Shown: piece after piece, positions 1-8,088 of the stretch
Numbering within the stretch: the stretch's first letter is position 1
Layout: each line of letters opens with the position of its first letter
Origin: UTCFX2 sp963788305
GTDB lineage: Bacteria > Chloroflexota > Anaerolineae > Anaerolineales > UBA4823
Assembly (NCBI GenBank): GCA_963788305.1
Contig: CAWBGK010000020.1
Location: 124,001-188,000 of the forward strand
Direction of reading: 5' to 3'
DNA: 64,000 nucleotides
Notes under the pieces: generated by a model
What the model was told of the DNA's origin: nothing
What the model saw: only the letters and a program-made list of their open reading frames with translations
The model's database searches: none
Program-made: the position numbers and the translations under genes

Positions 1-82
1 GTTGATTTACTCAAAAAGCAATTATTCCTCGCACTTAAAACACCGTGCGAGGAACAGCGCTGTTGGCTCGGTCAGGTCGTGA

Positions 83-313
83 TCAGGCAGCCGGCGGGGT
101 AGATGTCCGAGGAGCTCGCAGCTCGCTGAGCTGCTTTTCCAGTTCTATCCGGCGGTCGCTCGCAGCTTTTTCCACTTCAGTTCGAACACGCTCGGCTTCA
201 GACTGGATTTTCCCGCGCAGCTCCTCTCCGGAGGAGGGAGCCAACATTAAAGCTGTTGCCGCGCCGATCAATCCACCCAGGATCAAACCTGCAAAGAATT
301 TTTCAATATTCAT
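83..313 (-). CDS. YtxH-like small membrane protein
   Basis: A 76-residue protein. Residues about 5-25 form one glycine-rich hydrophobic helix (GLILGGLIGAATALMLAPSS), followed by GEELRGKI and a charged, probably coiled-coil tail (about residues 35-65). This glycine-rich helix followed by 'AP.SG.E.R' is the signature of YtxH-domain proteins, which are small envelope or stress-associated membrane proteins with no defined enzymatic role. The start ATG at 313 is preceded by a strong AAGGAGG site. It is transcribed divergently from the sulfotransferase. The family call rests on the motif only; the function in this organism is unknown. Confidence 0.75.
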   Translation of the reverse strand: MNIEKFFAGLILGGLIGAATALMLAPSSGEELRGKIQSEAERVRTEVEKAASDRRIELEKQLSELRAPRTSTPPAA

Positions 314-406
314 AGCCTCTGGCCTCCTTCTCTTTTAAGAATTATAACAGAAAGGAAATAAATTTCTTCAGGGTCAATCCTGAGAGACCGCCTCCTGATT
401 CGACTG

Positions 407-418
407 TATAATTGGGTT
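407..418 (+). promoter_or_regulatory. Promoter -10 box, probable leaderless mRNA
   Basis: A perfect TATAAT at 407-412 is followed by only six bases before the ATG at 419, so transcription would begin at or next to the start codon. No Shine-Dalgarno sequence precedes this ATG. I see no clear -35 box. Leaderless translation is inferred from the spacing. Confidence 0.55.
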
Positions 419-1150
419 ATGATCGTCCTTTCTGTTGGCATGCCCCGCGCAGGTTCCGGCTGGTACTACAACCTGACGAACGATTTGATGCTTGCGAGCG
501 GCGCAGAAGACGCCCACCTGATCCGCAAGCGTTTCCGCCTCCAGGGGATTCTCACCGAAGTGAACTGCAACATCGGCGCTCTGACGCCCCGCCGTCTGCT
601 TGCGGTAAGTTTACCGGCGTTGATGGGCAACACATTCGTGATAAAAGCCCACGCCCCCCCCACACCGTTTGCGCTGCGGTTGATTCGAGTTGGGACGATC
701 CGGCCGTCCTATATCTACCGCGATCCGCGCGATGCGATGCTCTCGGTGATGGAAAACGGCCGCCGGGCCATCGAAAAAGGCCGCGAAAATGCCTTCTCAC
801 CTTACGCCGATTTTGATGCCGCTCTAAATTTTATGGCTGAATATCTGCAGGTCTGGGAGGCGTGGATGGCCTGCAGCCAGGCTCTGCTCGTCCGCTACGA
901 AGATTTTCTGTTAAATTACAACGATGAAGCCGGGCGGCTGGTGGATTTCCTGGACCTGGACATCCAGAAGCCGGAAATCCGATCGATCCTGACGCGCTAC
1001 CAACCAGAAGGGGCTAAGCCCGACCAGAAAGGATTGCATTTCAGCCATGGAAAAATCGGGCGGTTCCGCCAGAAGATGAGCCCGGAACAACAAGACGTGA
1101 TGGCAGACCGCTTCTCCGGCTTTCTGGACAGGATGGGTTATGCGGTTTGA
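419..1150 (+). CDS. Sulfotransferase domain protein
   Basis: A 243-residue protein resembling the sulfotransferase superfamily, which moves a sulfuryl group from PAPS to hydroxyl or amine acceptors. Seen: an N-terminal strand and loop, SVGMPRAGSGW (residues 4-14), matching the 5'-phosphosulfate-binding loop; YIYRDPRDAMLSV (about 97-109), matching the 3'-phosphate-binding strand and helix (R.PRD.); and LLVRYEDFL (about 155-163), a common strand-helix element. The C-terminal GKIGRFRQ also fits the family. The start is the ATG just after a TATAAT box. A group II intron lies immediately beyond its stop codon. The acceptor substrate cannot be inferred. Confidence 0.75.
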   Translation: MIVLSVGMPRAGSGWYYNLTNDLMLASGAEDAHLIRKRFRLQGILTEVNCNIGALTPRRLLAVSLPALMGNTFVIKAHAPPTPFALRLIRVGTIRPSYIYRDPRDAMLSVMENGRRAIEKGRENAFSPYADFDAALNFMAEYLQVWEAWMACSQALLVRYEDFLLNYNDEAGRLVDFLDLDIQKPEIRSILTRYQPEGAKPDQKGLHFSHGKIGRFRQKMSPEQQDVMADRFSGFLDRMGYAV

Positions 1151-1156
1151 ATCGAG

Positions 1157-1221
1157 TAGGGGGCGGGGACAAGCCGCCCCCTCTCACACCACCGGACATG
1201 CGGGTCCGCATCCGGCGGTTC
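1157..1221 (-). ncRNA. Group II intron domains V and VI
   Basis: Read on the minus strand, this contains a compact hairpin GCCGGATGCGG-ACC-CGCATGTCCGGTGG (domain V, about 1187-1221) and then a GC-rich stem GGGGGCGG/CCGCCCCC (domain VI, about 1157-1183). It lies between the maturase stop codon and the intron 3' end, where the catalytic core is expected. Identification is by position and fold, not by a covariance model. Confidence 0.75.
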
Positions 1222-1222
1222 A

Positions 1223-2623
1223 TCAAGCAAAGCGCAGTTCTTGATACCGAGTTTTGATACTCTTCAGCCCTGAGTTACTCCAATAGGTGTTACTCAGGGC
1301 TTCGTTTACCACAGGTGACTTGGACATATGCCAAGGGCTTTTGCCTACAGCTCCTAGTGCTGCCCGTTCTCTGGGCACTCCCAGCTTGGTCAATTCACGG
1401 TAGCGGGTTGTATCCCGCTTCCAACGTTTCCAGATCATCTGCCTCAGCCTGCGACGGAGCCACTTGTCCAGGTTTTCATAAACGCTCGGCGTATTCGCCA
1501 GCCGGTAGTATCCGATCCAGCCCATCGTGTACTGATTGATCGCCTCGATCACGTCTTCCAGCTTGCCTGACCGGGTACGCTTGGTCAGGCGGCGGAGCTT
1601 CTCGCAAAACCGCTCCCGGCTGCGATTGGCTACTCGGATGAGCACTTCCCCATTGCGTTTGAAGAAACTGAACCCCAGAAAATTCACCCGGTTCGCTCTG
1701 TCCACCTTGCTCTTCTTTAGGTTAACCTTCAGCTTGAGCTTCTGTTCCAGATACGCCTTCACGCTCTCCATTACTCGTTCGCCTGCCCGCCGCGTCTTTA
1801 CATAGATGTTGCAGTCATCAGCGTAGCGTACGAACTTGTGCCCCCGCTTCTCCAGTTCTTTGTCCAGGTCATCCAGCATGATATTTGACAGTAGCGGCGA
1901 AAGCGGCCCACCTTGCGGTGTCCCTTCTACAGTGTCGATCACTACACCTTCGACCAGCACCCCACTATTCAAGTAGGCCCGGATCAGCTTCAGCACCCGT
2001 TTGTCTTTCACCACGCGGGCCACTCTAGCCATCAGCATATCGTGGTTCACCAGGTCGAAAAATTTCTCCAGGTCAATATCCACTACCCATTCGTATCCGG
2101 TTTGCACATACTCCTGGGCTTGCTTCACGGCTTCATGCGCACTGCGCCCGGGTCGAAACCCGTAGCTGTGGTTCGAGAACAACGGCTCAAACAGAGGCGT
2201 GAGTGCCTGTGCGATCGCTTGTTGGAGAAAACGATCCATTACACTCGGTATCCCTAACAACCTCGCCCCACCATCCGGTTTGGGTATCTCTACCCGCCGC
2301 ACAGGCTTCGGCTGATAGGTTTGCTCGTCAAGCGTTTTCCTGATCTCCAACCAGTATTCTTTCAGGTACGGTCGCAGTTCTTCCACCCGCATCCCGTCGA
2401 TGCCCGGTGCTCCCTCGTTCCGCTCGACCCGCTCTAAGGCTCTGACGACATTCTGGTTTGCCCAGATCTGTCCCCACAGCTCCGCACTCGACTTTCCTTC
2501 TTCTCGTGCCGGGGACGGCTCGGCCCTCTGGTCAGCCAAAGGAAGCTTCACTTCCCGCCTCTGCCCAGCAGTACCCTTATCCAGAGCATTCTGCCTTTCC
2601 TGCTCGTCCCGCGAACTGCTCAA
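1223..2623 (-). CDS. ltrA: Group II intron reverse transcriptase/maturase
   Basis: A 466-residue intron-encoded protein. RT blocks are visible in order: a basic N-terminus; NEGAPGIDGM (RT0/RT1); RLLGIPSVMDRFLQQAI; FSNHSYGFRPGRSAHEA; VVDIDLEKFFDLVNH (first catalytic Asp); GTPQGGPLSPLLSNIMLD; and FVRYADDCNIYV with the catalytic YADD near residue 270. FLGFSF and a maturase/thumb region follow (about 340-430, with GWIGYYR). No HNH endonuclease is seen, consistent with class C introns, which retrohome using hairpin targets. The reading frame is intact, so the element may be active. The gene stops directly before domain V of the intron RNA. Confidence 0.95.
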   Translation of the reverse strand: MSSSRDEQERQNALDKGTAGQRREVKLPLADQRAEPSPAREEGKSSAELWGQIWANQNVVRALERVERNEGAPGIDGMRVEELRPYLKEYWLEIRKTLDEQTYQPKPVRRVEIPKPDGGARLLGIPSVMDRFLQQAIAQALTPLFEPLFSNHSYGFRPGRSAHEAVKQAQEYVQTGYEWVVDIDLEKFFDLVNHDMLMARVARVVKDKRVLKLIRAYLNSGVLVEGVVIDTVEGTPQGGPLSPLLSNIMLDDLDKELEKRGHKFVRYADDCNIYVKTRRAGERVMESVKAYLEQKLKLKVNLKKSKVDRANRVNFLGFSFFKRNGEVLIRVANRSRERFCEKLRRLTKRTRSGKLEDVIEAINQYTMGWIGYYRLANTPSVYENLDKWLRRRLRQMIWKRWKRDTTRYRELTKLGVPRERAALGAVGKSPWHMSKSPVVNEALSNTYWSNSGLKSIKTRYQELRFA

Positions 2624-3021
2624 AGTACTCGTCCTCCTTGATGTTCGGCCCTTCCCTCCTCGACGGAGTTGGTACTATGGCCTCAGCTGACTTCTGCCGC
2701 CTCAACCTGACCTCGCAGCCAGGGTTACTACTCATGTAGCTTGTCGGCAGACCTCCCCAGGTAAGAACGCTGACTGTCTCTGCGCCCTTGCCGTATTTAC
2801 TGCTTTGGCTCTTGGTCGCATCGGGCTTCGTTGTCTCATGCCAACTCGCCCAGCCTCGTAGCCTCATACGGTTCGTATGCCTCAAGTCGCAGGTTTGCCT
2901 CCGGCTTCCTCCAGACCTCGCCTCGCGGCGACACCTTTGCCTTTGGCTAGCGGTTGGTGCGACCAACCTCCGCAAGGGTCTTTCACCCTCTAGTCAGCGC
3001 CCATGCTGGGCGCACATAACA

Positions 3022-3049
3022 GGGGCGATCGCTGAAAATCCGTCGCCCC
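3022..3049. terminator. Terminator-like hairpin at intron insertion site
   Basis: GGGGCGA (3022-3028) and TCGCCCC (3043-3049) form a 7-bp GC-rich stem with a 14-base loop. Without the intron it would lie directly downstream of the sulfotransferase stop codon, so it was probably that gene's terminator. It is the kind of hairpin class C introns use as a target. No long T-run is present. Confidence 0.5.
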
Positions 3050-3116
3050 CGTTGAGTATCCATTTCCCACCCGGCAGCAGCCTGAGGTCTCAATCCAACA
3101 ATCCATCTGGTCAGAC

Positions 3117-3145
3117 TTGTCATTTCAAGCCAATCAGGGCATAAT
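3117..3145 (+). promoter_or_regulatory. Sigma-70-like promoter of the pan operon
   Basis: TTGTCA (3117-3122), a 17-base spacer, then CATAAT (3140-3145). The panB start codon is about 90 bases downstream. Consensus match only; no operator was recognised in the leader. Confidence 0.55.
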
Positions 3146-3237
3146 AGACCTGCTGCCCGGATCACATCCGACCGGGACAGTGAATGCCTTTTAACTGCTC
3201 CAACAGTTCAGGCCTCTACCTTTTACAGGAGGGTACC

Positions 3238-4131
3238 ATGTCAACGATTCCCCCTTCACGAAGCTCTACAGACGCAATCCGCAAGAAAACTACCACCATT
3301 ACCCTGCGCCAGAAAAAAAGGGCAGGCGAGCCGATCAGCATGCTGACCGCATACGACTACCCGACCGCCATGGCAGTTGACCAGGCCGGGATCGACGCGA
3401 TCCTGGTCGGAGATTCGCTCGGGATGGTCGTGTTGGGTTACCCCAACACGCTGCCTGTCAATATGGAGGAGATGCTCCACCATTGCAGGGCGGTCTCACG
3501 CGGCGCCCAACACGCGCTGCTCATTGGCGATATGCCATTTATGTCTTACCAGGTCTCAACCTCGGAAGCGGTCCGCAACGCAGGGCGGTTCCTGCAGGAA
3601 GCCGGCATGGACGCGGTCAAGCTGGAAGGCGGCCGGCCTCGTTTGGACGCGATCCGGGGAATCCTTTCAGCCGGCATACCGGTGATGGGCCATCTTGGCC
3701 TCACACCCCAAAGCATCCATCAATTAGGGGGGTTTCGGCCTCAAGCCCGCGAAGTCGAAGCTGCCCTCAATTTGCTGGAAGATGCCATTCTGCTCCAGGA
3801 AGCCGGATGCTTCAGCATCGTGCTGGAATCGGTTCCGGCCCGGCTTGCTGCTGCGGTTTCCGAGCGGTTGGAGATTCCGACGATCGGCATCGGAGCAGGC
3901 GCCGGCTGCGACGGCCAGGTCCTGGTCACCCACGATCTCTTGGGGCTCTTCGAGCGTTTCACCCCGAAATTTGTGAAAAAATATGCCGATCTTTACAACG
4001 AGATGGCCCAGGCTTTCTCTGCCTATAAGGCCGATGTTGAATCGCGCGGCTTCCCGGCGCAGGAACACAGCGTCGAGATGTCCGATCAAGAATGGAATCA
4101 ATTTTTACAGGTGGTGACTGATGAGTTATGA
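3238..4131 (+). CDS. panB: 3-methyl-2-oxobutanoate hydroxymethyltransferase
   Basis: This enzyme adds a hydroxymethyl group from methylene-tetrahydrofolate to alpha-ketoisovalerate, giving ketopantoate, the first committed step of pantothenate synthesis. The 297-residue protein has the PanB TIM-barrel signatures: MLTAYDYPTA near residue 35, ILVGDSLGMVVLGY (Mg-binding Asp), MPFMSYQ, VKLEGG, MGHLGLTPQ, LESVP and IPTIGIGAG. An upstream in-frame codon exists, but the ATG at 3238 follows a GGAGGG site, so I choose it. First gene of an overlapping operon; its 3' end overlaps panE by 11 bases. Confidence 0.96.
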   Translation: MSTIPPSRSSTDAIRKKTTTITLRQKKRAGEPISMLTAYDYPTAMAVDQAGIDAILVGDSLGMVVLGYPNTLPVNMEEMLHHCRAVSRGAQHALLIGDMPFMSYQVSTSEAVRNAGRFLQEAGMDAVKLEGGRPRLDAIRGILSAGIPVMGHLGLTPQSIHQLGGFRPQAREVEAALNLLEDAILLQEAGCFSIVLESVPARLAAAVSERLEIPTIGIGAGAGCDGQVLVTHDLLGLFERFTPKFVKKYADLYNEMAQAFSAYKADVESRGFPAQEHSVEMSDQEWNQFLQVVTDEL

Positions 4132-5038
4132 TCCAAATAATTCGGTTTTGATCATGGGGACAGGCGCGATGGCCTGTCTCTTCGCGGCGAGGCTTTCTGC
4201 CGCCGACGTTCCGGTCTTTATGTATGGCACCTGGCCTGAAGGCAGGCACGCCCTCCAGACGGCAGGCGTCCGGCTGGTCAACGAGACCGGAGAAGAGCAC
4301 GCTTACCCTGTGCAGGTGATCTCGCAGCCAATGGATTGCCCCGGGTCGCGGTATGCATTGGTTCTCGTCAAATCCTGGCAAACCCAGCGCGCCGCCCGTC
4401 AGCTCGCCGACTGCCTGGCGCCAAACGGCGTGGCGCTTACCCTTCAAAACGGGGTCGGAAACCGAGAGGCGCTCTCTAAAGCCCTGGGCGCCAAACGGAC
4501 CAGCCTGGGCGTCACCACGATTGGCGCCACGCTGCTCGGCCCCGGGAGGGTCCGCGAAGCGGGTGAGGGGGTGATTTCAATGAGCGGTCATCCTCAGCTT
4601 TTGCCGCTGGCAAACATGCTGCGCGCAGCCGGGTTCCTGATCGAGATCGAGCACGACCCGACCGCGATGCTTTGGGGTAAGCTGGTGATCAACGCTGCGA
4701 TCAATCCGCTCACTGCAATCCTGGAAATCCCGAATGGAGAGCTGTTAGCCAGGAGCCCGGCGCGCCTCTTGATGCAGTCGATCGTCCGAGAAGCAGCCGC
4801 GGTCGCAGTCGCTCAGGGTATCCGCCTGCCCTATCCCGATCCAGTCGTCGCAGCAGAAGCGATCGCCCGCCGGACCGCCCTCAACCAATCATCCATGCTC
4901 CAGGATGTGCTGCGCGGCGCACCGACAGAGGTCGACCAGATCTGCGGGGCGATCGTCCAGGCAGGCGAGAACACCGGCGTGCCCACGCCGAGCATCCGGA
5001 CCGTCTGGCAGCTCGTCCGGGCTCTTCGACCGGAGTAG
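4121..5038 (+). CDS. panE: Ketopantoate reductase
   Basis: Reduces 2-dehydropantoate to pantoate with NADPH. The 305-residue protein starts with a Rossmann motif, VLIMGTGAMACLFAARL (GxGAMA variant of GxGxxG). It has LVLVKSWQT, LTLQNGVGN (the conserved Gln-Asn-Gly loop), GVTTIGA, and the C-terminal dimer/substrate domain with LWGKLVINAAINPLTAI, containing the catalytic Lys and the Asn-Asn-Pro-type helix. PTEVDQICG near the C-terminus also fits. It overlaps panB by 11 bases and abuts panC, indicating translational coupling. Confidence 0.94.
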   Translation: MSYDPNNSVLIMGTGAMACLFAARLSAADVPVFMYGTWPEGRHALQTAGVRLVNETGEEHAYPVQVISQPMDCPGSRYALVLVKSWQTQRAARQLADCLAPNGVALTLQNGVGNREALSKALGAKRTSLGVTTIGATLLGPGRVREAGEGVISMSGHPQLLPLANMLRAAGFLIEIEHDPTAMLWGKLVINAAINPLTAILEIPNGELLARSPARLLMQSIVREAAAVAVAQGIRLPYPDPVVAAEAIARRTALNQSSMLQDVLRGAPTEVDQICGAIVQAGENTGVPTPSIRTVWQLVRALRPE

Positions 5039-5040
5039 TG

Positions 5041-5883
5041 ATGAAAACGATCCTATCGATTGAGGATTTACGGTCAGAGCGCCGGCTCTTAGCCGATCCG
5101 CTCGGCTTTGTTCCCACGATGGGCTACCTGCATGACGGTCATTTATCACTCGTCAGGGCAGCCAGAGATCAATGCGCCAGCGTGGCGGTCAGCATCTTCG
5201 TCAATCCTTCTCAATTCGGTCCGCAGGAAGACCTCAGCCGCTACCCGCGCGACCTGCCTCGCGACCTGGCTCTGCTCGAAGCCGCCGGCGTCGACCTGGT
5301 GTGGACCCCAACCGCCGAGATGATGTATCCTCCCGGCTTTCAGACCTGGGTGAGCGTTGACGAAGTATCAGCTCCGCTCGAAGGCTCGATGCGTCCGGGG
5401 CATTTTCGCGGTGTGGCGACTATCGTCGCAAAGCTCTTCAACGCCGTCCAACCCACGAAGGCGTATTTCGGCCAGAAAGACGCCCAGCAGGCTGCGGTGA
5501 TCCGCCGGATGGTAGCTGACCTGAACTTCAACCTGGAGATCGTCGTCTGCCCGATCCAGCGCGAACCCGATGGGCTGGCCCTTTCAAGCCGCAACATCTA
5601 TCTCGACCAGGGACAGCGAACGGCTGCTGTCGTGCTGAGCCGGGCGCTCCGGGCTGCAGAGGCAGCATTTAACCGCGGCGAACACCGGGCAGAACGCCTC
5701 CGGGCGATCATGACCGAAACCATCCAGGCCGAGCCTCTGGCTGAGTTGCAGTACGTCTCCTGCGCCGACCCGCTCAGCATGCAGGAGATCGAAGGGCTGA
5801 TCCCGGATCGAGCCCTGCTCTCGATGGCGGTGTTCATCGGGAAAACCCGCCTGATCGATAATTTGGTCCTGGGAGGCGAATGA
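5041..5883 (+). CDS. panC: Pantothenate synthetase (pantoate-beta-alanine ligase)
   Basis: Condenses pantoate with beta-alanine using ATP (AMP-forming). The 280-residue protein carries the nucleotidylyltransferase signatures FVPTMGYLHDGHLSLV (HxGH-like, residues about 23-38), SIFVNPSQFGPQEDLSRYPR, GHFRGVATIVAKLFN, YFGQKDAQQ, and ALSSRNIYL (KMSKS-like). A GTG three bases upstream overlaps the panE stop; I choose the ATG. No aspartate decarboxylase (panD) for the beta-alanine supply is visible in the window. Confidence 0.95.
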   Translation: MKTILSIEDLRSERRLLADPLGFVPTMGYLHDGHLSLVRAARDQCASVAVSIFVNPSQFGPQEDLSRYPRDLPRDLALLEAAGVDLVWTPTAEMMYPPGFQTWVSVDEVSAPLEGSMRPGHFRGVATIVAKLFNAVQPTKAYFGQKDAQQAAVIRRMVADLNFNLEIVVCPIQREPDGLALSSRNIYLDQGQRTAAVVLSRALRAAEAAFNRGEHRAERLRAIMTETIQAEPLAELQYVSCADPLSMQEIEGLIPDRALLSMAVFIGKTRLIDNLVLGGE

Positions 5884-5884
5884 G

Positions 5885-6649
5885 ATGCTCCTTGCGATAG
5901 ACGTCGGCAACACCAATCTGACGCTCGGCCTCTACCAGGGCAAAGAGCTTGGCCCACGCTGGCGGCTGGCTACGGTCCACGACCGCATGCCGGACGAGTA
6001 CGGGCTTCAGTTCATCGGGCTGCTGAACCATGCCGGTTTCGGACCCGCAGATATCGATGGGATCTGTCTGGCTTCTGTCGTCCCGCCGTTGACCGGCAAA
6101 GTCGTTGAAGCCTGCCAGCGCTACCTTGAAAATGATCCGCTCGTCGTCGACGCCGGGGTAAAGACGGGTGTTCGCATTCGCTACGAAGATCCCCGCGCCG
6201 TCGGCGCAGACCGCGTCGCAGATGCTGCTGCTGTCCAGGTGCAGTACGGCGGACCGGCTTGCGTCGTCGATTTCGGAACAGCGACAACCTTCGACGCGAT
6301 CTCGAAAGATGGGGATTATCTCGGTGGGGCGATCGCCCCGGGAATCGGGATCGCCTCCGAAGCGCTGTTCATCCACGCCGCCAAGCTGCCCCGGGTTGAC
6401 CTTCAGCGCCCGCCGGCCGCAATCGGCCGCAACACCGTGCATGCGATGCAGTCCGGGCTTTTATTCGGCTATACCTCGATGGTGGAGGGCATGGTTGACC
6501 GCTTCCGGCGCGAGCTCGGCAAGGATATGAAAGTGATAGCCACCGGCGGGCTGGCGGAGCTGATCGCTCGGGAGACCGAAGTGCTGAAAATCATCGCCCC
6601 CTGGCTCACTTTGGATGGATTGCGGATCATTTGGGACCTGAACCGCTGA
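5885..6649 (+). CDS. coaX: Type III pantothenate kinase
   Basis: Phosphorylates pantothenate, the first step of coenzyme A synthesis. The 254-residue protein shows type III ASKHA-fold motifs: MLLAIDVGNTNLTLGLY (phosphate 1 loop), RYEDPRAVGADRVADA (the GADR motif typical of CoaX), VVDFGTATTFDAI (phosphate 2), GGAIAPGI, and VIATGGLA (adenosine motif). It starts two bases after the panC stop, behind GGGAGGCG. The operon therefore encodes ketopantoate-to-phosphopantothenate synthesis. Its 3' end overlaps the next gene by about 19 bases if the TTG start there is used. Confidence 0.95.
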   Translation: MLLAIDVGNTNLTLGLYQGKELGPRWRLATVHDRMPDEYGLQFIGLLNHAGFGPADIDGICLASVVPPLTGKVVEACQRYLENDPLVVDAGVKTGVRIRYEDPRAVGADRVADAAAVQVQYGGPACVVDFGTATTFDAISKDGDYLGGAIAPGIGIASEALFIHAAKLPRVDLQRPPAAIGRNTVHAMQSGLLFGYTSMVEGMVDRFRRELGKDMKVIATGGLAELIARETEVLKIIAPWLTLDGLRIIWDLNR

Positions 6650-7242
6650 GCTTCCTGGAGATCCAAACCCGGACTGGTTGGGCGCGCACGCTGCAGGGTT
6701 TCGCCGAATGGTGCAGTCCGCAGCCTGGCTGGAGGGTGCTGGATGTCGGCTGCGGTCCTGGCTTGCTGCCGGGGATTTTTAAAGCTGCCGGCTGCACGGC
6801 TTTCGGCGCGGACATCGATCCCGACCTGCTCACCGGCGAACGCCTGCATCCTGAGCTGCTCCAGGCGGATGCCTGCCGCCTTCCGTTTGCAGAGCGCACC
6901 TTCGACCTGGTCACCGCCAGCAACCTGCTTTTCCTGCTTGCCGACCCGCTCACGGCGCTGGTCGAATTCAGGCGGGTCGTCAAACCCGGCGGGCAGATCG
7001 CCCTGCTCAACCCGTCTGAAAAGATGAGCCTCTCCGCCGCAGCCGCCCTGGCGGACGAGCGCGGCCTGCAGGGGTTGGCGCGTGAATCTCTGCTAAACTG
7101 GGCCCGCCTCGCTGAAACCCATTGGCGTTGGGACAGTGCGGATCTGAATAATCTGATGGATGCCGCCGGGCTGCATATTCAAGCATCGACCTTGAAAGTT
7201 GGGGAAGGTCTGGCCCGGTTTATAAAAGTCGTCCGGCTTTGA
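6631..7242 (+). CDS. SAM-dependent methyltransferase, class I
   Basis: A 203-residue protein with the class I Rossmann methyltransferase motif I, WRVLDVGCGPGLLPG (residues about 31-45), the acidic residue after strand 2 (GADID), the LQADACRLPF motif and LVTASNLLFLL (motif IV). FRRVVKPGGQIALLNP marks the UbiE/Methyltransf_11 type. The TTG start overlaps coaX; an alternative start further in is possible. The substrate is unknown. It follows the pantothenate operon and precedes tsaC with only a short gap. Confidence 0.8.
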   Translation: MGPEPLSFLEIQTRTGWARTLQGFAEWCSPQPGWRVLDVGCGPGLLPGIFKAAGCTAFGADIDPDLLTGERLHPELLQADACRLPFAERTFDLVTASNLLFLLADPLTALVEFRRVVKPGGQIALLNPSEKMSLSAAAALADERGLQGLARESLLNWARLAETHWRWDSADLNNLMDAAGLHIQASTLKVGEGLARFIKVVRL

Positions 7243-7262
7243 GTTTATCGGAGGAATACCGT

Positions 7263-7880
7263 TTGGAAACGCTGATCCTGCCTGCAGCAGAAGAGGCATC
7301 ATTATCGGCTGCCCTGGATTTGATCCGCTTGGGAGAGCTCGTGGCCTTTCCCACCGACACGGTCTATGGCCTGGGAGCAGCCCTGGAAAACCCCGAATCG
7401 ATCGAGCAGCTCTACCGGGTTAAAGACCGCGAGGCTTCCAAAGCGATTGCCGTCCTGGTCGGCGATCCATCCGATGCAGTCAGGGCAGCATTATCCATGC
7501 AAGGGATTGCGGAAAGGCTGGCATCGCGTTTCTGGCCCGGTCCGCTCACCCTTGTCGTCTCCCGCCGCCCGGACCTGCCTGAGAACCTCTCTCCGCAGGC
7601 GACCATCGGAATCCGGATGCCGGATCATGCATTGGCCCTCCGCCTGCTGCAGAACACCGGCCCGCTGGCGGTCACCTCCGCTAACCTGTCGGGCTCGCCC
7701 AACACGACCTCTGCCCGGGAAGTATATGATCAGCTCGCCGGTCGGATCCCGCTGATCCTGGACGGCGGGCGCACACCCGGAGGGCAGCCCTCGACCGTAG
7801 TGGACTGCACTGCAGGTGAGCCGGTCATCCTCCGCCCCGGCCCGATCAGCCTCGAGCAGCTGCTCGATGCACTGTCCTGA
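7263..7880 (+). CDS. tsaC: L-threonylcarbamoyladenylate synthase
   Basis: Makes threonylcarbamoyl-AMP from threonine, bicarbonate and ATP for the t6A37 modification of ANN-decoding tRNAs. YrdC/Sua5 signatures: GELVAFPTDTVYGLGAALENP, a KDREASKAIAVLVG segment (KxR...KP-type nucleotide-binding residues), FWPGPLTLVV, IGIRMPDH, GPLAVTSANLSG and STVVDCT. The size (about 205 residues) fits the short TsaC form without the Sua5 C-terminal domain. A GGAGG site sits about 9 bases before the TTG at 7263, so I prefer it over an upstream TTG at 7239. Confidence 0.93.
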   Translation: METLILPAAEEASLSAALDLIRLGELVAFPTDTVYGLGAALENPESIEQLYRVKDREASKAIAVLVGDPSDAVRAALSMQGIAERLASRFWPGPLTLVVSRRPDLPENLSPQATIGIRMPDHALALRLLQNTGPLAVTSANLSGSPNTTSAREVYDQLAGRIPLILDGGRTPGGQPSTVVDCTAGEPVILRPGPISLEQLLDALS

Positions 7881-7939
7881 TCCCGCTCGATTCTCATGGA
7901 CCCTTCAAGGGGCATTCATACCGGCTTAAGCTCGATCGG

Positions 7940-8024
7940 TATAATAGGAATTACATTCTCCCTTAACAAAAATCCGTGCAGGCGGCGTGGTTGGCAGACC
8001 ATTCCAGGCACGGTTTTTGTTTTA
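7940..8024 (+). ncRNA. Candidate small RNA or terminator hairpin
   Basis: TATAAT at 7940-7945 is followed by a long inverted repeat: AACAAAAATCCGTGC (7965-7979) pairs with GCACGGTTTTTGTT (8008-8021), with one bulged base and a 28-base GC-rich loop. The right arm ends in a T-run. This can be a terminator for tsaC and the convergent ppgK, or a separately transcribed RNA of about 70 bases. There is only a weak -35 (TTCATA, spacer 19), so an independent transcript is speculative. Confidence 0.35.
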
Positions 8025-8088
8025 ACAGCCAGGCGTCAACCCCACTCATCCGCCTTCTTATTCTCGAAGAAAATAAATAAATGCGCAG

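Larger units (their letters stand above)
1151..3015 (-). mobile_element. Group II intron, class C-like
   Basis: A complete-looking intron of about 1.87 kb on the minus strand. The 5' end reads GTGCGCCCAGCATGGGCGC, the usual class C start, with the first base at 3015. The 3' end is domain V and VI RNA followed by CTACTCGAT, ending at 1151. It encodes a reverse transcriptase/maturase without an endonuclease domain. Upstream on the same strand a GGGGCGA/TCGCCCC hairpin ends six bases before the 5' splice site, matching the preference of class C introns for terminator hairpins. The 3' exon is the end of the sulfotransferase gene read on the opposite strand. Boundaries are read from consensus and may be off by a base or two. 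Confidence 0.85.

Noticed and set aside
2577..2975. A 132-codon frame at the 5' end of the group II intron
   Set aside because: It lies in the intron's structured RNA domains I-III upstream of the maturase and shows no protein features.
7981..8010. A tRNA-like segment (GGCGTGGTTGGCAGACC)
   Set aside because: No acceptor, anticodon or T-arm could be folded; no tRNA or rRNA gene was recognised in the window.
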